Assembly (NCBI GenBank): GCA_014802265.1
Contig: JAAVCP010000005.1
Span: forward strand, 58,678 to 119,180
Length of the DNA stretch: 60,503 bases
Direction of reading: 5' to 3'
Source: Bacteroides sp.
Lineage (GTDB): Bacteria > Bacteroidota > Bacteroidia > Bacteroidales > Muribaculaceae
The notes under the pieces were generated by a model that did not search any database, had not been told where the DNA came from, and saw only the letters and a list, made by a program, of their open reading frames with translations. This document shows, piece after piece, positions 8,067-16,282 of this stretch. The stretch's first letter is position 1; each line of letters begins with the position of its first letter. Made by a program: the position numbers and the translations under genes.

Positions 8067-10173
8067 TGCCGTTCCTGTTATAGTATCTGTCTTCCAATGA
8101 TTTCAGCTTTACCATTGCATCAGGAGTACCTCTCAGATACTCAAAAAGCAGTCCTTTCAGGTGGTTATTCCATAAATGAGTGTATGCCTCCTCCTTATTG
8201 GAATGGTCATCATTAAGATACAGAGCCAATTTACTGAAATAAGCACCGCCGATGTGATACGCTGTGCTTAATCCCTCTATTCCGCTATTGGTATTCTCGT
8301 CCCATATAGCTGCATTCAGCCGTTGCATCACAGCCACCACATCATCTTTCATATCCTCAAGGTTATCAAGCATTCCGGTGTTTTCATCTGCCTTTACCTC
8401 CTCCCAAGCAAAGCGTCGGCGCATGGCAAAATCCATACTTTCTACACTTCTGTCTATATCATTCATAGTGCCGATGATATAGACGTTATCAGGAACATAG
8501 AAACCTTCATAAAAAGGATCTGACTCATCAGTAATCAGATTCTGATATTGGGTTTTCACTCTTAAATCCTTTGCTCCACGATAACCGGGATCAATACTGA
8601 AGAATAGTTCACCAAATATCTTGGAAATTTCTCCACGATTAATTTCATCAATTATAAATACAAATTTATCAGAAGTGACATAATTATGAGTTGCTTTCTC
8701 TAAATAGTGTTGTTTTATATATTCACCAATCAACGTAGTATACTCATTATAATCCTCAACTCTATCCCCATATATGTAGTGTAGTATGGTAGCATCATCT
8801 ACGCTCCATCCTGATTTATTAGGAATTGATATGAGATTGTTATCTGATAATTTTATTTTAACTAAAGTAGTGAACGTATTGCTCTTAATACTCGAAATAT
8901 TTATACTTCCATTTTTTTTCAAATCTTCTTTAAATAACTGCAACGCATCTGGCACCTTAAGAAAAGAGAGGGTAAGTTTATTAGATTTTATTGCCTCATT
9001 ACAGAATTTTTTTAATACACCATCTTTCCTTTCAAATCCAATAGATTCACTATCTTTAGATTTGACAGGACGTAGCCCTTCTACAAAATCAGTATAATCA
9101 TACGATGGATGAAATTGAACAAATTCAGATTTCGCCCCCATAGCTTTTGCTATCTCTCTTGCCATATAGGTTTTCCCTGTTCCGGGAGCACCGGTCAATA
9201 TAAGGTTTTTATTAGCTTCCAATAACTTTACATATTTCTCGTATTTTTTATTCACTTCCATATACTTATTGTTATCATTTTTATTGCTATCTACATTACT
9301 CCTATTTAGTAAGTAATCAGATATATACTTAGGAACTCCCGTTGATTGAATACTTATACTATCAGACTTCCATTTTGTCTCAGGAAACTGGATATTCAAA
9401 TCAGATATAGGGATGTAACCTATATCATTAAAACATAACCAAGCTACATCAAAATAATGATATTGTGTTTGTATATTGTCTCCTGCAATCTTTGCAAATT
9501 GTGGATCTTTATTATAATTTCTTGCTTTATAGTAGGATATGGTAATCCCAATACCCCATAATCCAAGACTTCCATTTTTACAACAGACTATATCCCCTTC
9601 TGTTATCTGGGTTATCAAATCATAGTCTTGTATATTCGAAACCACTTTATTACGTGTATCATCTTCTTTTATTCTAATTGTATTATTGTTTAGAAAATAT
9701 TTCCAGGCAGCTTCTTCACAATTCTTATTTTGAGCCGGAGTAATAAAATGGCATCTATGTTTGTTTTCTAATTCAGCAACATTAAGTGTAGCTGGAATAA
9801 GAAAATTCGCCTTAATTTTTTCTTTACCAAGAGTAGTCATAAATATCCTAAATTTATCCAACAGACTCTCTTCCATACTCTTTTTCGTACTCTTCCAGTA
9901 TAGTCCCAATTTTAGAAAATTTTTATTAGTTTGAGTACCATCACCATGATTCTGAGTGTGTTTTTGTTTAGTATTATTTTTATAACCAACAAAACGACTT
10001 GGAGCAAATATCAAGGTATCTCCAAAAGGTTCTACGACATACCATTTACCTTTTTCAAACCGTTCCAACGCCCACTCCTTATCCTCTGCCACATTACTCT
10101 TGGCATAAGAATAAAGCGTATAGATATTTTTAACAACGTCTACTCTGTTCTCTATAAAATCAGATCTTTCCAT
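8053..10173 (-). CDS. mcrB: McrB-like AAA+ GTPase of a McrBC restriction system
   Basis: This is the modified-DNA-recognising motor of a type IV restriction system. In the 706-aa protein the C-terminal half is the AAA+ domain: Walker A GAPGTGKT (about 328-335), Walker B FVFIIDEINRGEISKIFGEL (about 500-520) and sensor/arginine stretch GTMNDIDRSVESMDFAMRRRF region (about 566-588). The N-terminal 300 residues hold a segment with TEGDIVCCKNGS...GIGITIS that resembles an EVE/PUA-like modified-base reader (inference). Residues 1-95 match nothing I know. Strong AT bias, with no methyltransferase or specificity gene adjacent, fits a modification-dependent enzyme. Confidence 0.9.
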   Translation of the reverse strand: MERSDFIENRVDVVKNIYTLYSYAKSNVAEDKEWALERFEKGKWYVVEPFGDTLIFAPSRFVGYKNNTKQKHTQNHGDGTQTNKNFLKLGLYWKSTKKSMEESLLDKFRIFMTTLGKEKIKANFLIPATLNVAELENKHRCHFITPAQNKNCEEAAWKYFLNNNTIRIKEDDTRNKVVSNIQDYDLITQITEGDIVCCKNGSLGLWGIGITISYYKARNYNKDPQFAKIAGDNIQTQYHYFDVAWLCFNDIGYIPISDLNIQFPETKWKSDSISIQSTGVPKYISDYLLNRSNVDSNKNDNNKYMEVNKKYEKYVKLLEANKNLILTGAPGTGKTYMAREIAKAMGAKSEFVQFHPSYDYTDFVEGLRPVKSKDSESIGFERKDGVLKKFCNEAIKSNKLTLSFLKVPDALQLFKEDLKKNGSINISSIKSNTFTTLVKIKLSDNNLISIPNKSGWSVDDATILHYIYGDRVEDYNEYTTLIGEYIKQHYLEKATHNYVTSDKFVFIIDEINRGEISKIFGELFFSIDPGYRGAKDLRVKTQYQNLITDESDPFYEGFYVPDNVYIIGTMNDIDRSVESMDFAMRRRFAWEEVKADENTGMLDNLEDMKDDVVAVMQRLNAAIWDENTNSGIEGLSTAYHIGGAYFSKLALYLNDDHSNKEEAYTHLWNNHLKGLLFEYLRGTPDAMVKLKSLEDRYYNRNGNDTE

Positions 10174-10596
10174 TATTTATATAATTTTTCAATCTAATTA
10201 AAATATTAAACTTTCTCCTGCTGATTTGCCAACAGTGAAGGTATGTTTGACAATGGTATAGAATATCATACCCAATATTTTCATTGTCTGCCTTTGCTCG
10301 CTTGAATGTTATTTTGCAAATGCAGAAATAATTAAATTCATGGGAAAAGATAATATATAGACGAAATTATAAGGTAAGATATTATGTTCAGTAAATTAAA
10401 AATCCGAGTAATTTAAATCAAGTCAATTTATAGTAGGTTCAGACCACAGTTAATCAAAATTAGGATATTAGATTGGTCTTTTGGGAATATAATTGTGTTA
10501 AATAGGATAAAGGGGCAGGTAATTTCGGAAAAATGATTACGATGTGAAACTATTGCAGATTATAATATGTTTACACAATAAAAACCATTCTATGCC
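10174..10596. other. Divergent intergenic region mcrB / lutA
   Basis: These 423 AT-rich bases lie between divergent genes and hold no ORF or stable hairpin that I can support. The best lutA-side -7 candidate is TAATTTCG at 10520-10527, one mismatch from consensus, without a well-spaced -33. No clear mcrB promoter was found. Confidence 0.5.
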
Positions 10597-11343
10597 ATGA
10601 AAGTAGGACTATTTATACCATGCTATGTAGATGCTGTTTTTCCGGAGGTCGGAATGGCATCATACAAACTTTTGCGACACCTTGGAATTGACGTTACTTA
10701 TCCTAAGGGGCAGACATGTTGCGGTCAGCCGATGGCTAATGCCGGTTATGCGAAAGATGCCACTCATTTAGCTGAAAAATACAACTCAATGTTTGATGGG
10801 TTTGATTATGTAGTGGCTCCCTCAGTTTCTTGCACGGCTTTTATCCGTCTCCAGTATCCAAATATCCTTAGAGATGCCAATCATAAATGTGAGATAGCTT
10901 CACACACTATGGATATTGTGGAGTTTCTGCATGATGTGGTTAAGGTGAAAGGTCCTTTGGGTAGGTTCCCTCATAAGGTAAGCCTTCATAACTCTTGTCA
11001 TGGAGTGCGAGAGCTTCATCTTTCCTCACCTTCAGAAATGGTTGTGCCGAAGTTTAACAAGATAAAAGACCTTCTTAACCTTGTGGAAGGTATAGAGGTG
11101 GTAGAACCGGAACGTGAAGATGAGTGTTGCGGCTTCGGAGGTATGTTTAGTGTCGAGGAAGTTGCCGTGAGCAAACAGATGGGTGAGCAGAAACTGATGA
11201 GACATGCTGCCACCGGAGCTGAATATATTACCGGGGCTGACTGCTCATGCCTTATGCACATGGCAGGCATAAATGCCAAGGAAAGAAAGTACCCGGACAT
11301 TCAATTCAAACATGTAGTGGAAATCCTTGCCAATAACCTTTAA
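10597..11343 (+). CDS. lutA: L-lactate utilization protein LutA ((Fe-S)-binding, CCG-domain)
   Basis: This is a subunit of the LutABC iron-sulfur lactate dehydrogenase complex, which oxidises L-lactate to pyruvate in the cytosol. At 248 aa it has two cysteine-rich (CCG) modules, the first ending QTCCGQPMANAGY (about residues 37-50) and the second with HNSCHGVREL and EDECCGFGGMFSV (about 168-186). It is the first gene of lutA-lutB-lutC-lactate permease on the plus strand. In other bacteria LutA is the YkgE/GlcF-like subunit. Nothing unusual is seen in the frame. Confidence 0.93.
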   Translation: MKVGLFIPCYVDAVFPEVGMASYKLLRHLGIDVTYPKGQTCCGQPMANAGYAKDATHLAEKYNSMFDGFDYVVAPSVSCTAFIRLQYPNILRDANHKCEIASHTMDIVEFLHDVVKVKGPLGRFPHKVSLHNSCHGVRELHLSSPSEMVVPKFNKIKDLLNLVEGIEVVEPEREDECCGFGGMFSVEEVAVSKQMGEQKLMRHAATGAEYITGADCSCLMHMAGINAKERKYPDIQFKHVVEILANNL

Positions 11344-11359
11344 TTAAATTTTGAATCAC

Positions 11360-12733
11360 ATGAGCACATCACACAGCATAGCCGCCAAGAAATTTCTGGA
11401 GAACCAGAAATATGCAACATGGCACGACAAAACATTTTGGGGTGTAAGGGAGAAGAGAGACAAGATGGCTTTTGACCTTCCGGAATGGGAACGCTTGCGC
11501 GATAAGGCTTCTGAAATAAAGAAGCACACTCTCACTAACATTGACAAATATCTGGAAATGTTTTCAGATGCAGCAGAAAAGAATGGGGTAGAGGTGCATT
11601 GGGCGAAAGACGCGGAGGAGTTTAATGAGATTGTATATGACATATTAAAATCGCATAACGCTAAAAAGCTCGTAAAGTCGAAATCGATGCTTACCGAAGA
11701 ATGCCAAATGAATCCCTATCTGGAGGCACGCGGCATAGAGGTGGTTGAGACTGATCTCGGGGAACGCATTCTTCAGCTTGACCATCAAGCCCCGAGCCAT
11801 ATTGTTATGCCGGCTACCCACCTGAGCCATGATGATGTCGGAAAGATATTTGAGCGGGAATTAGGCACGGAAAAGGGGAATCATGATCCCACATACCTTA
11901 CTTACATGGCGCGTCTGAGTCTGCGCAATGAGTTTCTGACTGCTGATGCAGGCATGACGGGAGCTAATTTCGGCATAGCTGCCACGGGAGACATAGTGGT
12001 GTGTACAAACGAGGGTAATGCCGATATGTCAACATCGGTTCCAAAACTTCAGATCGCTGCTATCGGACTTGAAAAGATTATACCCGACTATGAGGCATTG
12101 TCAGTGTTTGTTAGACTTTTGGCACGTTCCGCCACGGGTCAGCCTTCGACTGTCTACACGAGTCATTTCCGTAAGGCACGTCCGGGTGCTGAGAAGATGC
12201 ACATAGTCATAGTTGATAATGGAAGGAGCAAGTGGCTTGGAGACCCCGAGCATTGGGAGAGCCTGAAGTGTATACGTTGTGGGTCATGTATGAACACTTG
12301 CCCGGTCTACCGTTGGTCTGGTGGATATTCCTACAGCTATTTTATACCGGGACCAATTGGCATAAATCTTGGAATGCTCAGAGACCCCAAGAAATATTCC
12401 GGTAATGTCAGTGCCTGCACACTTTGTCTCAGTTGTCAGTGTGTTTGTCCGGCAAAGGTAGATTTAGGTACCCAGATTTATAAATGGCGTCAGGTGCTTG
12501 ACAGCTATGGAGTAGCAAATAAAGAGAAGAAAATGATGGTGAAAGGGATGGACCTGATATATGATCACCCTTCGCTATATAATGCTGCAACGGCATGTGC
12601 ACATTTTCTTAATGGAATGGAACCGCTTGTCAACAATGGACTTAACCCTTGGGCATACGCTCACAAGATGATGAAATTCCCGAAGAAGCCATTCCATAAG
12701 CAATTTGAAGAACTTGATAAAAGTGGTGATTAG
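11360..12733 (+). CDS. lutB: L-lactate utilization iron-sulfur protein LutB
   Basis: It has an N-terminal LUD domain followed by a ferredoxin-type region with two [4Fe-4S] motifs, CIRCGSCMNTCPVY (about residues 305-318) and CTLCLSCQCVCPAKVD (about 353-368). It transfers electrons within the LutABC complex. An in-frame TTG at 11351 would add three residues. I chose the ATG at 11360 (MSTSHSIAAKKFLEN), giving 457 aa, as no strong signal favours the TTG. It lies 16 bases after lutA and 38 before lutC. Confidence 0.93.
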   Translation: MSTSHSIAAKKFLENQKYATWHDKTFWGVREKRDKMAFDLPEWERLRDKASEIKKHTLTNIDKYLEMFSDAAEKNGVEVHWAKDAEEFNEIVYDILKSHNAKKLVKSKSMLTEECQMNPYLEARGIEVVETDLGERILQLDHQAPSHIVMPATHLSHDDVGKIFERELGTEKGNHDPTYLTYMARLSLRNEFLTADAGMTGANFGIAATGDIVVCTNEGNADMSTSVPKLQIAAIGLEKIIPDYEALSVFVRLLARSATGQPSTVYTSHFRKARPGAEKMHIVIVDNGRSKWLGDPEHWESLKCIRCGSCMNTCPVYRWSGGYSYSYFIPGPIGINLGMLRDPKKYSGNVSACTLCLSCQCVCPAKVDLGTQIYKWRQVLDSYGVANKEKKMMVKGMDLIYDHPSLYNAATACAHFLNGMEPLVNNGLNPWAYAHKMMKFPKKPFHKQFEELDKSGD

Positions 12734-12771
12734 TGATAAGGATTTAGTAATTAGTCAAGAAGATAGAGAGT

Positions 12772-13350
12772 ATGAGTACGAAGAAAGATATAATAGACAG
12801 ATGCAAGGCAAGCATCAGGGAGCGACTGGAACGCCCTACATTAGCTGACCTCAATCCCACCACATACGATAATCCCCTTGAGAAATTTATAGAGCAGGCA
12901 AAAAATATAGGCTGCACGGTGGAATTGGCAAAATCTACAGACGAAGTTGACACTATCATAAAAAAGGTTTACCCCGATGCAAAGATAGTGGCGAGCAGTC
13001 TGCCCTACGTGAAAAGCGCAATGCTTAATCCTGATACGGTTGCTGACGCACAGGCATTGAATGGCGTAGATGTCGGTGTTGTGAGGGCAGAATTCGGGGT
13101 TGCTGAAAACGGTAGTGTCTGGGTGATGCAGAAAGTAAAGGAACGCGACGTATGCTTTATCTCTGAAAATCTTGTGGCAGTAATGCCAAGGCATGCTGTA
13201 AGCAATATGCATGAGGCATACGGGGAGGTCAGTTTTAATGACTACGGTTATGGAGTCTTTATCGCCGGACCTTCAAAGACAGCCGACATAGCGCAGGTGC
13301 TTGTGCTTGGGGCACAGGCAGCACGCAGCATGACTCTGATTCTTGTTTAA
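12772..13350 (+). CDS. lutC: L-lactate utilization protein LutC (LUD domain)
   Basis: This is the third LutABC subunit: 192 aa, a single LUD domain. Characteristic segments are VGVVRAEFGVAENGSVWV, and near the C-terminus FIAGPSKTADIAQVLVLGAQAAR, the GPS-x-TADIE-type motif of the family. It lies 26 bases before the lactate permease in the same direction. The first 20 residues are rich in charged residues, as in other LutC proteins. No anomalies. Confidence 0.92.
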   Translation: MSTKKDIIDRCKASIRERLERPTLADLNPTTYDNPLEKFIEQAKNIGCTVELAKSTDEVDTIIKKVYPDAKIVASSLPYVKSAMLNPDTVADAQALNGVDVGVVRAEFGVAENGSVWVMQKVKERDVCFISENLVAVMPRHAVSNMHEAYGEVSFNDYGYGVFIAGPSKTADIAQVLVLGAQAARSMTLILV

Positions 13351-13376
13351 TCTCTAATCTTTAATCTTTTACTCCC

Positions 13377-14960
13377 ATGACTGCTCTGATATCCATACTT
13401 CCCGTAGTTATACTTTTCGTGTTGATGCTTGGTCTGAAGGTGACAGGCTGGAAAAGTGCCCTTCTGACAATGCTTATTACGGCTGCCCTGGCATTATGGG
13501 CAGCCCCTGCAATGGGAATAATCCCGGAAAAATTCGCAGGTGAGTCGGTCTGTTCCTTAGTGTGGTGGAGCTTTGCAGAGGGAGTTCTTAAAGCTGTCTT
13601 CCCGATTCTTATTATAATATTAATGGCAATCTACAGCTATAATGTGATAGTGGAGTCTAAGGCAATAGAGGTTATAAAGAAGCAGTTTACAGCCCTCACT
13701 GATGATAAGGGGGTGTTGGTGCTGATGATGGTATGGGGTTTCGGAGGATTGCTTGAGGGTATGGCAGGCTTCGGAACGGCAGTGGCTATTCCGGCTGCCA
13801 TATTGATAGGCTTAGGTTTCAAACCTATGTTTTCAGCATTAGTGGCATTGCTTGGCAACACTGTGGCAACCGGTTTCGGTGCGGTGGGTGTGCCTGTGAC
13901 CACTCTGTGTAATGAGATTTCTGCAGGAGGAAGCGCATCGGCACAGACTGTGTGTGAGGTGTCGACTTTCTCTGTTATCCAACTGTCACCCCTGTTTATC
14001 CTGATTCCGTTTATCATATTAACGCTAACCGACCGCAAGGCATGGGTGAAAAATATATGTGTGGCAATATGGGTCGGAGGGGTGTCGTTGGCAGTGCAAT
14101 TGGTGTGTGCTTCATTCTTAGGAGCAGAGACACCTGCCATCTTAGGTTCAATTGCCGCGATACTTGCCATCATAGCCTATGACCGCCTATTTCTTCCCCG
14201 AAAGAAAAAATCAGAGAAAACTGAAAAATTTACTGTCGGAGAGACTCTGAGGGCATGGAGCGTATATCTGTTTATTCTTGTGTTCATACTTGTCAGCGGT
14301 GCATTGTGCCCACCTGTCAATAATTTTCTTAAATCTCATTTAGTTACTGCGCTTCCTCTGCCGGTAATTGGTTCTACATTTAAATTTGGCTGGATAAGCA
14401 ATGCCGGGTTGATGTTGTTTCTCGGAAGTGTATTCGGAGGACTTGTGCAGGGTCTTGGCTGGCGACAACTTACGGTAGTCATGGCGAAGACCATAGTAAA
14501 CCTTCGTTTTACTGTGATTACGATTATTTCACTTATCTCACTTGCATCTATAATGAACTATAGCGGCATGATTGCTGCGATTGCAGGAGGATTAGTTGCC
14601 GTTTCAGGTAGTTTTTATCCGTTCTTTGCTCCATTGATCGGTGCCATTGGTACATTTGTAACCGGTAGTGACACCTCATCGAATATATTGTTCGGCAAGT
14701 TGCAGGCAAATGTGGCAGGGCAGCTTGGCATGAACGGCACGACCTCAGTGTGCGGATTTACAGGATCTGAAGCCGACTGGCTGGCAGCCTCCAATACTGC
14801 CGGGGCAACCGGAGGCAAGATGATTTCGCCACAGAGCATAGCGATAGCCACAGCCGCCTGCGACATGAAGGGGGCAGATGACGCGATACTTCGCAAGGCG
14901 ATTCCGTATGCGCTTGTCTACATAGCAATTTGCGGTGTTATTGTCTATTTTGGGAGTTAA
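13377..14960 (+). CDS. lctP: L-lactate permease (LctP/LldP family)
   Basis: This is an inner-membrane lactate:H+ symporter of the LctP family; 527 aa with about 12-14 hydrophobic helices from residue 4 on. Family-like stretches are GGLLEGMAGFGTAVAIPAAI (about 122-141) and SWNTAGA-like SNTAGATGGKMISPQSIAIA near the C-terminus. It ends the lutABC-lctP operon, so uptake and oxidation of lactate are encoded together. No terminator hairpin was seen before the next promoter region, so some read-through into the arabinose genes is possible. Confidence 0.92.
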   Translation: MTALISILPVVILFVLMLGLKVTGWKSALLTMLITAALALWAAPAMGIIPEKFAGESVCSLVWWSFAEGVLKAVFPILIIILMAIYSYNVIVESKAIEVIKKQFTALTDDKGVLVLMMVWGFGGLLEGMAGFGTAVAIPAAILIGLGFKPMFSALVALLGNTVATGFGAVGVPVTTLCNEISAGGSASAQTVCEVSTFSVIQLSPLFILIPFIILTLTDRKAWVKNICVAIWVGGVSLAVQLVCASFLGAETPAILGSIAAILAIIAYDRLFLPRKKKSEKTEKFTVGETLRAWSVYLFILVFILVSGALCPPVNNFLKSHLVTALPLPVIGSTFKFGWISNAGLMLFLGSVFGGLVQGLGWRQLTVVMAKTIVNLRFTVITIISLISLASIMNYSGMIAAIAGGLVAVSGSFYPFFAPLIGAIGTFVTGSDTSSNILFGKLQANVAGQLGMNGTTSVCGFTGSEADWLAASNTAGATGGKMISPQSIAIATAACDMKGADDAILRKAIPYALVYIAICGVIVYFGS

Positions 14961-14963
14961 ATT

Positions 14964-14994
14964 TTGGTCAATTTTACGCTTTGTTGGTCAATTT
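14964..14994 (+). repeat. Direct repeat TTGGTCAATTT x2, 20-bp period
   Basis: Two exact 11-bp copies, at 14964-14974 and 14984-14994, lie one right after the lactate permease stop. The 20-bp period puts them on the same face of the helix, as in tandem regulator sites upstream of galM. The function is unproven. Confidence 0.4.
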
Positions 14995-15011
14995 GTGTGT
15001 ATCAATAAGAA

Positions 15012-15029
15012 ACATGTTTTACAACATGT
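15012..15029. promoter_or_regulatory. Palindromic operator candidate upstream of the arabinose operon
   Basis: The inverted repeat ACATGTTTTACAACATGT is centred about 55 bases before the predicted transcript start. Its 14-bp core ATGTTTTACAACAT recurs exactly at 59095-59108. In Bacteroides thetaiotaomicron the homologous operon is activated by the CRP-like regulator Cur (BT4338). A Cur-type site is a fair guess but the consensus was not checked. Confidence 0.45.
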
Positions 15030-15037
15030 AATCAAGT

Positions 15038-15072
15038 CTTGATGATACGAATAATGAGTGTTAATTTTACAC
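15038..15072 (+). promoter_or_regulatory. galM/arabinose operon promoter with overlapping GTGTTA...ACAC operator candidate
   Basis: CTTG (15038-15041), 20 bases, then TAATTTTA (15062-15069) fits the -33/-7 pattern with one mismatch in each box. The -33 sits in the palindrome ATCAAGTCTTGAT (15031-15043). The -7 is covered by GTGTTAATTTTACAC (15058-15072), well placed for repression by AraR. A similar GTGTTAtATTTT lies at the araD promoter. Confidence 0.45.
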
Positions 15073-15102
15073 CAATAATAAAACTCTTTAATACCCATAT
15101 AC

Positions 15103-16263
15103 ATGAGACAATTTCTAAATGTGGCAGCCATCGGTTCGATGCTGGCATTAGGTGCTTGCAGCAGCCATTCTGAAAATGCGCAGTTAACTAAATCCGGTTT
15201 GGATCCTGAAAAATTCAAAAGTGAGTTTAAGGGAGAGCCGACCGCTCTCTACACTCTTGTGAATGCAGACGGAGCCGAGGCATGTATCACGAACTTTGGC
15301 GGGCGCCTTGTATCAATGATGGTGCCTGATAAAAATGGGAATATGAGAGATGTCGTGCTTGGATTTGACAGTGTTCAGGCATATTTCCCCGAAAATAACC
15401 TCTCAGATTTCGGTGCATCAGTAGGACGCTATGCCAATCGTATCAATCAGGGACGTTTTGTGATCAACAGAGATACCATTCAGCTTCCACAGAATAATTT
15501 CGGTCATTGTCTGCATGGCGGCGGAGAGATGGGTGATCTCGGCTGGCAATACCGTGTCTATAATGCGCAGCAGCCAAATGACTCTACTTTGGTGCTCACT
15601 ATTCAATCGCCTGACGGCGACAATCACTTCCCCGGCAACATGACGGCGCAAGTGACATACACGCTCCGGAATGGCAACGAACTTGACATAGCCTATACTG
15701 CCACTACTGACAAACCCACCATAGTCAATCTGACCAATCATTCATATTTTAACCTTTCAGGCGATCCTACCCATGCAATCACTGACAATATCCTTCAAGT
15801 GAATGCCTCCGGCTACACTCCCGTGGACCAAACTTTCATGACTACCGGGGAGATTGCACCTGTGGAGGGAACCCCATTTGATTTCCGCAGTCCGCGAGCC
15901 ATAGGGGAGAATATCAAGGATTTCAAAAATAAGCAGATTAAAAACGGCAATGGCTATGATCATAACTTCGTGCTCGACACCAAGGGTGACATCACAAAGC
16001 CCTCAGCCGTGCTATATAGTCCTGACTCGGGCATTGAGATGGTAATGTTTACCACAGAACCGGGTGTGCAGGTATATTCCGGCAACTTCCTTGACGGCAG
16101 CGTTACAGGTAAAAATGGTATTGTATACAATCAACATGCCGGTATCTGCCTGGAGACACAACACTATCCCGACTCACCCAATAAACCGAACTGGCCCTCG
16201 GTTGTGTTGAATCCCGGAGAAACCTATAACTCAGAATGTATCTATAAATTTTCTGTAAAATAA
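15103..16263 (+). CDS. galM: Aldose 1-epimerase (mutarotase), predicted lipoprotein
   Basis: It interconverts alpha and beta anomers of aldoses. The 386-aa protein has a lipoprotein signal peptide with lipobox LGAC (Cys19), so it should sit on a membrane facing the periplasm rather than in the cytosol. Family motifs are GRYANRINQGRF, HCLHGG, NLTNHSYFNLSG with the catalytic His, and YDHNFVL. As first gene of the L-arabinose operon it likely mutarotates arabinose released from glycans before uptake by the adjacent symporter. The same gene order (BT0356 onward) exists in B. thetaiotaomicron. Confidence 0.92.
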   Translation: MRQFLNVAAIGSMLALGACSSHSENAQLTKSGLDPEKFKSEFKGEPTALYTLVNADGAEACITNFGGRLVSMMVPDKNGNMRDVVLGFDSVQAYFPENNLSDFGASVGRYANRINQGRFVINRDTIQLPQNNFGHCLHGGGEMGDLGWQYRVYNAQQPNDSTLVLTIQSPDGDNHFPGNMTAQVTYTLRNGNELDIAYTATTDKPTIVNLTNHSYFNLSGDPTHAITDNILQVNASGYTPVDQTFMTTGEIAPVEGTPFDFRSPRAIGENIKDFKNKQIKNGNGYDHNFVLDTKGDITKPSAVLYSPDSGIEMVMFTTEPGVQVYSGNFLDGSVTGKNGIVYNQHAGICLETQHYPDSPNKPNWPSVVLNPGETYNSECIYKFSVK

Positions 16264-16282
16264 TTAATTTAAAACTAACATT

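Noticed and set aside
10174..10596. Small ORFs in the mcrB/lutA gap
   Set aside because: No frame has coding-like composition or a start context.
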